From Trebouxia sp. TZW2008 (lineage: Eukaryota > Chlorophyta > Trebouxiophyceae > Trebouxiales > Trebouxiaceae), in contig BDIU01000136.1 of the NCBI GenBank assembly GCA_002118135.1, forward strand, positions 434,001 through 498,000: a DNA stretch of 64,000 nt, read 5' to 3'. Positions 1 to 11,800 of the stretch are shown here, piece by piece. Made by a program: the position numbers and the translations under genes. The notes beneath the pieces are model-generated. The model was not told where the DNA came from, did no database searches, and worked only from the letters and a program-made list of their open reading frames with translations. Position 1 is the stretch's first letter. Each line of letters begins with the position of its first letter.

Positions 1-231
1 ATCAACCTGGCACCAGCTGAGGTACTTTTGCTTTGGATGCTTCGATTTGCACGCTCCTTTTCTTATGACTATAGTGGCAGGGAGGGCTGGTCACTGCTGC
101 TGGATGAAAGCTGGCACCAGCTGAGGTACCTTTGACTTGGCTTTTTTGGGTTTGTATAGTTTTTTTGTTATGATTGAACTGCCAGGAGGGCTGGCGGCTG
201 CTGCTGGATGATGTCAATTGGCACCAGCTGA
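1..231 (+). repeat. Three copies of the AAA2 Walker B exon end
   Basis: Unit of about 105 bp. The window-opening exon ends GGCACCAGCTGAG followed by GTAC; the same 3' end with a donor recurs at 111-125 and 219-231. The copies extend upstream into CTGCTGCTGGATGA, so they include most of the Walker B coding sequence, but they carry frame-breaking changes. Only the first is usable. Confidence 0.85.
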
Positions 232-2873
232 GGTAGCTCCTGCTGACTTGCTGTGATTTGTGGTCTATGTTTTTGTCAACTTTGAGGCTTGATTGCTAAA
301 TTCAGAGAGATGAAGTCTGCAGATGCTTTGTATAATACAATATTCAACATAGTTGAAAGGCCACAAACTCCAAATTTGATTTGAGGATTTTAAACTTCGA
401 AATCAAATAGAAATCCAATTCTAGCCTCGGTTGCCATGATCTACTTTGCAACATGCTGCCATTGAGAGCACAGCTGGTGCCTTAGTTTCTGCCTGGCTGT
501 CTTCTTCTTCTCTCATTTTCTGTCTTCTTCTTCTTTCTTTCTGGTCGCCCTTTCATGTTTCTGCCCTTTGCTGCCTGCTTCTGCCCCTCAGCACGCTGCC
601 AATAACTGCATAGGTGGCAGCGTTCTTCTCTACCTTGCTGCAGTATTGGTCTCTGCCTTTTGGAGTTTTGCCCTTCACTGCCTAGGTCTGTCGTTCAAGG
701 TCCTGCCCGTTGCCCCCTGTCACGGTCTGGATCTGCACTTCAACTTGCTGCCCCTGAAGGCTCAGCTGGCATTTTGCTGTAAGGTCCTTGAGCCATGTCT
801 TTTCTGCTGTTACTTTCTCTCGCACCACAAAATGCCCAGCAGTGATTTGTGCGCAAACTAGGTCACAGCATGAAGTACTTGTCTCTCTTCGGTCAGACTG
901 CACTGCAGAGGGTATCAAGTAAGAGCTGCTGCTGTGAGCCAGACTTGCCACGCTCTGCTTTGCAGTCTGCTGCAAGTCAGCATGGTACCTCCTGCTATCA
1001 CGCAGCTGCAGTATCCACAGCATCAATGTCGCAAAGGACATTGCGCAGGTTTGTAAAAGCGTGCAGGGCAAAAGCACCATCAATGGCATCAATTGATCTG
1101 CACAAACGGTTGGACCATGCTGTTCTGTTGCACAGGTCCTGAAGGCAGTTTGCTGCATCTGCATCTGCACCTGACAAGGTCACTGCACTTTGCTAGCAAC
1201 TATGCAGGTCAGCATCAGCATGTAAAGCACCGTTAGTAAGCATTAATACATGATGGTGTTAATGACAGGCCCCAGAGAGTATGGCAGGGCTGCTGGAGGG
1301 CTGCAGCAGCAGTGTGACTATGCAAAGAGTAGGGCGCATGCCTCTGCAAGCCTGCGAAAACCAATGTAGACACCAGTGCTTGATGTTTACAGTGGGTGAG
1401 CCAGTTTGCTTTGTTGCACAGGCCTTAGAGAGGGTAGCAGGCCTGCTCGAGGGCAGCAGTGGCAGTGTGACTGTGGCAGAGAGGGGGGATCTGGGGGCAG
1501 TACCCCGCCACCCCAACTTCTGCTTGCTGGCTGCCATGAACCCCGCCACGGACGCTGGCAAGCGCGACCTGCCCGCACCACTCAGAAACCGCTTCACTGA
1601 GGCAAGAAACGGCTGCATAAATCATTCTGGCTGTTAGATTGCAAGCATCATGCTGCCTGGCTTGCATAAAAGTGATCATGCCAGAATGAGGGAGACAAGC
1701 AATAGCTGCTGCATGAGTTATTTGACTGAGATGCAAGCCTATTGGCGTGCATTTCTTGCTTGTGGACCACACCACCTGGTGAGTAGCCCCAAGCATGTCA
1801 TGCTGTTTGCTTGAGGTGGAGCACGCGCTCATCTCCCTGGAGAGCATACTGCAGCAGATACACATGGGCAAAAGGCCGTGCAATACAGCATTGAGCTCAG
1901 CGTGTTAACGCTTCAAGCATATATGGCCATTTCTGCACGCCTTGAGCCACAGAGTCAACAGACGGTGCTGGCTTTTCATGCACAATGGTGAATGTCATCG
2001 ATTCTTGCGGTATTTTCACTGCTCTGTGGCAACATCTGATCAGCAACCCTGCAACTCCCTGATTGCTCTATGTCAAACTTGAGGCTCAAGTGCAGATATG
2101 GGTGGCTGAGCCAGATGGGCGTGAGGACTTATGCACCCTGGTGGGGGCTTACCTTGGGGGCACGGTGCCCCACCCTCCCATAGATAATGCAGTCAACTTC
2201 TACCAAGCAGCCAAAGCAGCAGCGGTACGCTCAATTGGCAGTGGCCAGTCCTACACCCTTCGATCACCTCCCCCCTCCCCCCAGCATCAACCCAAAGCCA
2301 AACTCATGCTGTACATCAGGAGACGCGATGTTCCGTGTCACTAGATACTTGTGTAGCTTGATGTCGCACAGCGTATTGCGTTGCGCCCATTGAGCTGTTG
2401 TTGTGATGCGCCACCTATACACATGTAAGCTGTGAACATGGATTCTAGCTCGGGGAGCATGACTGTGCTTATGACTGCGGTCCATGACTGTGATGTAGGA
2501 ATCAGGGCAGTTGCAGGACGGGGCAAGTGCAAAGTTCAGCTACAGCCTGCGCATCCTCTTTTATGCATGGCGCTGTTGTATAGCATCAGCACGTGAGCCC
2601 ATTTTGGCTTGCTTGAGACTCAATTTCTATGCATGACTACTGCAGGAATCAGGGAAATTGCAGGATGGGGCAAATCAGAAGCCCAGCTACAGCCTGCGCA
2701 CCCTCTGCAGGGCCTTGGAGTACTGCACAACTGCCCTGCCCCTGTACGGCATGCAGAGGGCCCTTCTGGACGGCCTGAAGATGGCCTTCATGACTCAGCT
2801 GGACCCCAGCTGCGCGCACATCATCCATAGCCTTATCAACTTACACATTACTGGCTCAGCCAAACCACCCAAG
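1..2873 (+). CDS. MDN1: Midasin exons 1-4: AAA2 from Walker B to lid
   Basis: Exons: 1-21, 1422-1601, 2096-2224 and 2646-2873, all joining in phase 0. The first encodes INLAPAE, the tail of a Walker B motif; decayed copies at 81-125 and 181-231 still read LLLDE or LLLDD just before it, so the missing half probably ends in LLLDE. The second encodes a helix reading LERVAGLLEGSSGSVTV, then the sensor segment LLAAMNPATDAGKRDLP and the arginine-finger region LRNRFTE. The third (IWVAEPDGREDLC) and fourth (YSLRTLCRALEY) form the lid. Exon 2 ends with GAG followed by GCAAGA, an apparent GC donor; exon 4 ends with AAG followed by GCATGC, a second candidate GC donor, although four later copies of its 3' end have GT donors. 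AAA numbering follows known midasins and is inferred from the domains that come after. Confidence 0.9.
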
Positions 2874-5800
2874 GCATGCTCCCCTGATTTGGTTTTGCCA
2901 CAGTTCTGCCGCTGCAATGCTTGCCTACTGATTTTCATTCAACTCAACTAGAGCCTGCTGATCATTTGCATCTGCAAAACAGAAACCAATTTCCGAGCTA
3001 TATGTTTCTACTGTTGCAATACACATCATTTGCTCAGCCAAACCACCCAAGGTGCATGTGAAGGACTGCAGCTGGTCTGTCATGATATGATTGCGACTTG
3101 CGCATCATTTGTGCGCTCACATCATCCACAGCCTCATCAACCTACACGTCATTGGCTCAACCAAACCTCCCAAGGTGCAGTACCGTAGCATCTCCTTATA
3201 CAGACTGATTTGGTTGTTCAATGAAGGAATGTTCTTACACAGAGGTAGCAGTGCAGTCAGCATGCAGTGATTGGCTCCGAGTTGCAATGTGTTCGCAACA
3301 AGAATGTTGCAATAGGGAGAAATGAGTGTAGCTGCATGTGAAGGACTGCAGCTAGTTCTACATGCTGCTATTATTGCAGCTTGTGCTCACATCATCCAAA
3401 GCCGCATCAACCTACGTATCACTGGCTCAGCCATACCATCCCAGGTGTGAAAGAACACGCTGCACCATCAGGCGTCATGATGGGAGCCTCTGACTCTGTG
3501 AGTAAGAGCAGCCCTGGGCCTAGGGCGCAGTAATTGCATGTCCAGGACCGCAGCTGGTCTGTCATGCTGCTATCATTGCAGTTTGCGCATTGTCTGTGTT
3601 CACATCAACCACAGCCTCATCAATTTACACATCATTGGCTCAGCCATACCACGCGTGGTGAGAAAACAGAGTTAAACACAGTCAGGCGCCGTGGTGAGAG
3701 CCTCTGTGAGTACAAGCAATCCTGGCCTCAGCAGCCCTGGCCAAAGGGCGCAGCAACTGCAGGTCAAGAAATGTTGCTGGACTGTCATGCATGCTGCTCT
3801 CATTGCAGCTTGCACATCATTCGTTCAAGTCTGAATGCTCAAGTGGTTGATTTACCAACTGATAGGTCTCACCCTATGATATTTGCCTGAGTGCAGCCCC
3901 AGCTGGTGGCTGTATTTTTTGGTTGACTCGCCGCAGGTTCTCATTGTCTTCTTATTGTGCAGACCCTAGAGCGGCGCCTGCAGGCATGTTAGGCTCGACA
4001 TATGGTTCATCAGAGGTTATCAGTTTGTGACGCTTTGTTGTGCAGATCCTGGAGCGGGTGCCTGCAGCGCCAGCAAGGGCTTGACTAGTGATTGATGCTT
4101 GATGGGCCTCAGCTTGAGACTCTATATTATGCAGACCCTGTCGCAAGTGCCTGCAGTGCCGTCAAAGGCTTGACTTGTGATTGATGCTTGATGGGATTTC
4201 TTGCTGTGCAGACCCTGGAGCGGGCGCCTGCAGCCTCGGCAGGTGGCAAGCACGTCCTGTTTGAGCAGTTCTGGCTGGAGAAAGGGCCAGCACCTGTTCC
4301 TGAAGATTCCTCTGCTGATGGTGAGTCTTATTGCACTAGGCTTTGTTCAGTACCTACAGCCGAGCATTATTGTCTTCAGCCTGCACATTGTGGAATGCCA
4401 CCTTGCATCAAGACATTCTGCTGGATGCTGTCACATGCTCCAACATTCACTGAAAGGCGTGTCTGATGTCTCCCTCTTAGCTGCAAATTGAGATGTGCAA
4501 CATGTATGCAATATTGCCAGTCTGAGTATCAAAACAAATCAGATAGAAGAGTCTTGCCCTTTTTGCACACGTCAGACAGGATTGCTCCTTACTGCCTGCA
4601 GGCTTGGGAGGGCACTTTGTGATGACAGGCAGCGTGAGAGGGCACCTGCACAATTTGGCCAGGGCAGCCCTTGTTGGCCGCTACCCAACCCTACTGCAGG
4701 TATCCAAAGCACTTCACTTGTAGCATGTGATCAATGCCTCAAAATGATCGCACCCTTGTGACAACAAGTGGCTTGTGACAGCATTCTGCTCGTGTGACAA
4801 TCTCTCCAGATAGTAGCAAGCAGCTGTGCAAACGGATTGCATTGCTATAGCACACCAGCTTGTTTGTAAAAGCCTCATGATAGTCACAAGCAGCTGTAGA
4901 AATTGCAAGTGATTGCACACCAGCACGTCTTGAACCACCCCAACCAGTCACAAACCTTCGTGAAAGACTTGACTGTGACAGCACACTGTTAACACGCTGG
5001 AGCCTCTGCTGTAGGGTGCTCAGTGTCTGTAGCCCTTGCAGTGAATGCTGCACTTCATGTCACTGTCTGTGCATATGTGTCAAGGAGCAGAGCGACAGCA
5101 GCGATGATGATGTTAGCTACTTGTCCTCCAATGCTGAGTACTTCGTGATGACTCAAAAGTACGCTGAGCTGCTGTCCTGCTGTCTGGTGGCAGTGACATC
5201 ACCACCCTGCATGGCTCAAATGCTTTCCAGAATGAGGCACAGCTTGTCATCACAGTGGCAAGGCGTATGGTGCTATGTCTGAATCAGAGATGTAACGTAC
5301 CTCTGTGCAAGTTGCAGCATGCAACATGTGCCCTAATGATGCCCTATCACATGAACAGGTACTATTACAGCTTTCTGCCTTTGTCATACTGTCAGCATAG
5401 AGTCGCCTGCCAACACAGGGTCCCACATCCAGCGGCAAAACCAGTCTGGGTAGCCTTCCTGGCAGCTAGATCACACCCTGCTGTAAGACTGCTATACGAA
5501 TGCTATTCTGAAGACTGTCATAGCTTTCCTGTCTCTCTGATGCAACAAGCAGGCTCTTGACTGCTGACACAGGGTCCCACATCCAGCGGCAAAACCAGCC
5601 TTGTAGCCTACCTAGCAGCCCAGACAGGTCACACCCTGGTGCGCATTAACAACCACGAGCAGACAGACCTGCAGGAGTACTTGGGTAGCTACATCCCTGA
5701 TGAAACAGGGCGGCTGGTGTTTAGGGAAGGCGCTCTTGTGACTGCTGTCAGGCAGGGTCATTGGCTGCTGCTAGATGAGCTCAACCTAGCCCCTTCACAA

Positions 5801-8800
5801 GTGCTAGAGGCGCTCAACAGGTGAGTCATCAAAGTTTTGTGAACATAGCAATCATCATCAGTCAGAAGACGATGAAATGCCAGTTCATCATGATGTGTTT
5901 CGATCAGTTGAAGCTCAAGCAAGCAAGTTGCCAGCTGTAGACAGGCACTGGCTGCTGTGGATGAGCTGAGTCTGGTCTACTCACAAAGTCCTGGAAGCTC
6001 TCAACAGGTCTTATACAAACACCAGAACAAAGGAAATGCAAAGGCTGTGCTTGTAGACATCACAGCAAGACCCTCTGAGAGCTGAATGAAGCTCTTTCAG
6101 AAGTCCTCAGAGCTACCTATGCTGCTGGACATCGTCACAAGAGCCCACATGAGCAAAAGAGGCCATATCTTTGATTGACTGAAATGTGTTTGATGAAATG
6201 TTTGATTGATTGAAATTATAGTGTCTGTAGCTCAAATAGCAATTTGCAACCTTTTAGGTCTATTTGCAGGCTGTTTGAATGCAATTTGAAAAGGCTTTTT
6301 TGTGATTGCAGGCTTCTTGATGACAACCGGCAGCTGTTTGTGCCAGAGCTTCAGGAGACCATCAACCCACACTCACACTTTATGCTCTTCGCCACACAGA
6401 ACCCTCCAGGTAACTCATCTCACCCTTTCATGCAGGCATATATCCTGTTCAATCTTGGGCATGAAAATTCATCACTGCCTTTGATGTAATGATGCCACAC
6501 AGCATCTTCAAGTGACCCTACCTATGCCCCCATGCACCCATCTTGATCAACACCGGTCAAAACTGCCTGAACACAGCTGAACGTCTGCTGTGGTCAGCAT
6601 GTCTGTAACACGCTGTTGAACCTTTCAAGTCAAAGAACGCCAAGCAGCAAAAGTAGAGGTGTTACTGGCAAGGCCCACAACTGAGCTGATGCGATGCTGC
6701 AGGGCAATATGGTGGGCGAAAGGTGTTGTCGCGTGCCTTTCGGAGCCGTTTCCTAGAGCTGCATGTGGGAGACCTGCCTGACTCAGAGCTTGAGTATATT
6801 TTGCAGCAAAGATGTGCCCTGGCACCTTCTTACTCCAAGAAGCTTGTTGGTGTCATGCGCGAGCTGTATCGCACACGTCAGGTAACTGTCATGAATGTAT
6901 ACAATATAGCTGTGCAACTTTCCCTAGCAGAGATGTGCTCTGGCACATTTTCACTCTAAGAAGTTTGTTGGCATCATGCGTGAACTGTGTCGCACACCTC
7001 TATGCATGCTTTTAATCATCTTTGCTAAAGTCGTCTGGTCACAGATGCCACAGGCATGGGTCGTCAAACATGCTGACCACTATGCTGTACAGAGGCCATG
7101 CTTTCACCCTGCACAGCATGCAAAAGAATATCAAGGCAGCATGTCTGACTGTTACTGCCATTTCACAGTTACCGTACGCGTGGTTGCACACCAACCTGGG
7201 CCCAAAATCCGCAGTCACGCAACAAATTTGCGGAGAAGCACAATGCATATAATGCCACGCACAGGTCAGCAATGTGTTTGCTGGGAAGCATGGCTTTATC
7301 ACCCCAAGAGACCTCTTCAAGTGGGCAGGCCGCGGTGCAGTAGGTTATCAGGAGTTGGCAGAGAATGGATATCTGCTGCTTGGGGAGCGATTACGAACTG
7401 CTGAAGACCGTGCTGTGGTCCAAAGAGCACTTGAGAAGCAGCTGAAAGTCCAGGTGATCTGCTTGCTTGGCATTGACTGTGTTATGCAATTACGCTATTT
7501 TGGGATTTGCTCCTCCTCAGGGGTTGTCAGTCAGCCCTGAGGAGCAGCCCTTGTTATGCATGTCTTCAAAGTACACTGCCCCAGCTCAAGAATGTGCCAA
7601 ATGAGAATGTGCCTGTGCATCGTGCCTGTGCAGCCTGTCTAGCTGCCAAACCTTAACGATCAGCAGGACACCTGGGAATCAGCCAGACTCATTCTATAAT
7701 GTGCAGTATATGCGCTGTATCACACATCAGCCATCATTTAGTCCTGGTAAAACCACCAAGCCGACTATTTGTGGTGCAGCTGGACATGGAGGGCCTTTAC
7801 AACAGAGACGGCAGTGCTCCTCTTCAGCATTTGCAACAGGCCCTGACTGATGAGACGAAGAGGGCTGGTGCGCATGCTGGCGGGGGTAGCCTGGCAGGGG
7901 TGGTGTGGACCCCAAGCATGCGGCGCATGTACACCCTACTTGACAGGTATGGGTTGTGGCTGGCCTTACATTTACCCTGCTTTACAAGTTTGATGTTCAC
8001 CATTGATCATAGCCTCTGGCTACCTTGTGACATCAGTGTTGAGAGGTGAACGTCACAGATGTGCGGAGCACTGCGGATCTGTGTTGTTTGAGAGAAACAC
8101 TGGCAACACCACAGGCAACAACATATGGTCAACTTATGGAACATTGCCATTGCAGATATGCACAGCACTGTGTGCCAGGACTGCTGGTGGTTGACACTGG
8201 GACTGGCAAGACCACAGTATGCCAGATGTTGGCGCTATGAGGGGACAGCAGCTGCATATCATCAACATACTGGATGGCATGATGATGGCATTGCAGGTGT
8301 GCGCAGCACTGCGAGCCAGCACTACTGGTGGGTGACACTGGGACTGGCAAGACCACAGTGTGCCAAATGCTGGCACTCATGAGGGGACAGCAGCTGCACA
8401 TCATCAACTGCAACCAGCACACTGAAACCTCAGACTTCCTTGGAGGCTTTCGGCCTGTCAGGTATCAGAGTGCACTCTCACAGCTGCTGTACGCCCTTGG
8501 GTGGAAATGTCTTTTGTTTGTTGTCATTTTTGTGCTGCAAAGCAGCAGATTGATGGCCTACTGAAACATCACAATCAAGAGATGTCAATGCATGTCACTT
8601 CAGGCTGCATATGCTCACACCAATCCACAAGTCCTCCTCTCAAGTTGGCCCTGCTGCCATGTATGCCCTTGGCTTTGCCCTCTCAGCGCTGCAGATGCAC
8701 ACAGGAACAGAGACAGAGCCATGTATGCATGCGCAGTGTTTCATGCTTCATTTGGCGGTGCATCATCTTCTAAGCGCTGCTATCGCACGTGTAGGGACAG

Positions 8801-11800
8801 AGACAGAGCCATAGGCAGGTTCCATGCAGCGCTAGCAGAGCTGCAGCAGTCAGAACTGCTGACCAGCTGTGGTGTGACTGTGCCCACTGCTGATGAACTG
8901 GCTGGCCCTGAGCTGATGGCTGTGGCCACCGCTGCCACAGCTGCAGTCAGCGCTGCCGAGCATCACTTGCAAGCCCATCTCAATGGTCGTAGCTGGGACA
9001 GTGAGCACCTTCTGCACGTGTTCATGGCCTCTGCCTGCTATGTGCATCAACATGACTGTGACTTCTGAGTTATCAATTGTCTGCACAAGTGAGGTGTGAG
9101 TGTGCCCACTGCTGATGAAATGGCTTGCCCTGAGCTGATGGCGGTGGCCACCCCTTCCACAGCTGCAGTCAGCGCTGCTGAGCATCGATTGCAGAGCATA
9201 TTCCGAAAGCTGCAGCTGGGATGATGCACACCTTGCATATGTGGTGACACCGAGGCAGCTGCTTGAGATCATGCGCAATTGTCTTTGTGGGCATGCCCAT
9301 CTGCAGATTATCTGTGCCATCACACAAATAGCCACAGCGGTTGTAAGCTTCATTGGCAAGCATGGACAAGTCACAGTCAGAAAATACTCTGGCGCTGCAT
9401 CTGTGTAGTTGAGTGTGCACAAAGAATAGCGCGCATGTGATTGATATTTCCTGACGATGTAAGAGCACGGCATGCTAACAGCAGAATGCTAGGACCATCA
9501 GGTACTGTACGTACCTGTGTTTCACATGAACGTCATGCTGTTGCAGCTTAGTTGGCAAAGGCAAAAGCTGCTGTGGACACAACGGCAGAATCATCTGCCT
9601 TCAGACTGCATTTATTCTGACATTGTTTGTAAGGCCCCTTGTTGGATCCCTGCAACAATGAAGGTACATTCACTGGTTGTCTGACTGGTAGATTCAATGC
9701 ATTGGTTGATTGGTGATTGACTGACTGTTCCTGGTGCAGCTGAGCTGGCAAGGGCAAAGCATGCATTGGATACAATGACAGAAGCAGCTGCCATTGCAAG
9801 AGCCCCCTTTGAATGGGCAGACGGCCCTCTGGTGACTGCCATGCGCCACGGCGATATCATCCTCATTGATGAGCTCAACCTTGCTGAAGACGCTGTCCTG
9901 GAAAGACTCAACAGGTGACTTTCCTGTTGCTTGTCTGACACTGCTATCCTGGCCCAATTGTGCTGAATTTGCTGGCTTGAAACAAACAGTGAGTCTGTTC
10001 TGAAGTTGCCAAGCCTGCCATGCGCCAAGGCGATATCATCCTCATTGATGAGCTCAACCTTGCTGAAGATGCTGTCCTGGAAAGACTCAACAGGTGACTC
10101 TCATGATGCCTTTTTGGCCCTGCTTTGTTGCATGTGACATGCCAGAGCTCCCTTTGAATGGGCAGACTGCCCTCTGGTGACTGCCATGCGCCAAGGCGAT
10201 ATCATCCTCATTGATGAGCTCAATCTTGCTGAAGATGCTGTCCTGGAAAGACTCAACAGGTATTTCGCTGGCTGTCTGGCCCTGCTTTTTGGCCCGTGCA
10301 TGCTAAGGACTCTGAACTTCAAGGCAAACAACTGCTTAGGTCCTTGATCTGTTTGGCCACAGTATCTGGCCTGAACTGGGACTGTTCACCAGTCAGAGTA
10401 TTGTTTGCATGTACTGAAACCATAGCTTGGTGCACGGCGCGCCATAACTTCACTGTTGCTTGTTTGTGACATAAACATTACTTCTATAGAGTGGAGTAGA
10501 CCAGGGACACATGCGTAACAAAGCCATCCTGCAAACAAGCACCTGTTAGCCATGACTGCAACATAGGCAGTCTGCCTGTGCTGACACATAGTAGCACTTA
10601 GTGTTTCCCATAAAGCTTTGTGATGCTGGCATCTCAGGCTGCAGCATGGCCCTAGTTTGTCCGTGCATCGTGCTGGAGCCAGCATGTGACCGTACTTCTC
10701 ATTGTCTGTGTAGCGTGCTGGAGCCTGGCCGCAGCCTAACCCTAGCAGAGAAGGGCGGGGCAGGGGCAGAGCTAATCAAAGCTGCCCCAGGCTTTCGCTT
10801 GGTGAGCACTATGAACCCGGGAGGTGACTACGGCAAGAAGGAGCTGTCCCCTGCGCTTGGTAACAGGTTCACGCAGATTTGGGTGCCTGGCATTGAAGAC
10901 GAAGAGGAGCTTACTGCCATTGTGCAGTCTCGCTTGACAGGTGAGCCCCATGACTATCAGCTGTTAGTAATATGATTCACAATTCATATGTGGGACATAA
11001 TAGGCTTGGACTGTCAACATCAGTGGCGCAAATGAGAATGAGCAAGTGGGCGATAGCATGAATGAAGCTGTTGTCTTTGAGGTCAAGGTTTTGGAACACG
11101 TTGTCTGAGATTGTATATACTGACAGCAGTGTCGTCAGCAGCCGCAACTCATGGCTTGGTAAGCATCATTCAACAGATGTTTAGCACCCACTTGATAGAC
11201 CAAGACTTTTTTGCTTGAGGCTTTGTCTGACTGCACTGTCTACCAGGCTTGGCTAGATGGCATGTGTTTGGCTTTGTTGCTTGCTTGACATGCAAAGTTG
11301 CTGTCAGTGCGTAGCAATGCGTCTGAGGTGACTGGCTGTGCTGAGCACACACTTCCACCACCATTCCATATGCGTGACCACCATTGGCAGATTGCCACAG
11401 TGCTGTGTTTTGAGCATCTTGATTGGCTATATTCTGTGCATACAAGCTTGCTAGCAACAAATTGTCTGTGTGTAGATGTGGCTGAGCGGCAGGACCTGAC
11501 CCACAAGCTGCTGGCCTTCTGGAACTTCTACAAGGCAAACGCTGGCGCTGCCCGCACTGGCCTGTCGGTCAGGGATCTGCTTGCCTGGGTAAGGTCTTGC
11601 TTCATATCTTGCCGCGACAGTTGCCCTCTTCAAGGCTCTCGCTGGCAAAACTGTGAGACTCCATCTGGTTCTGGAACACATGCTTTTCACTGCTATGTTC
11701 TATTTTGTGAAGACCCTGCGTGCAAGCAACAGCCAATTATGCCAGCGCAATTGTTTTGTGAGCATCTTTAATACGGACTGCCAATGCAAAGCAGTCGTAT

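Noticed and set aside
568..1183. Overlapping open frames of 60-160 codons near the window start
   Set aside because: No family similarity, both strands open, and the region lies within the intron between two certain midasin exons.
1807..1866. Possible small midasin exon reading VEHALISLESILQQI
   Set aside because: The exons on either side (ending FTE, starting IWV) join directly in frame to give the family sequence, leaving no room for it.
9612..10331. Similar - strand frames repeated at two places (LSLSRTASSARLSSSMRM)
   Set aside because: They are the antisense of the triplicated AAA4 Walker B exon, so the similarity is only the exon duplication.
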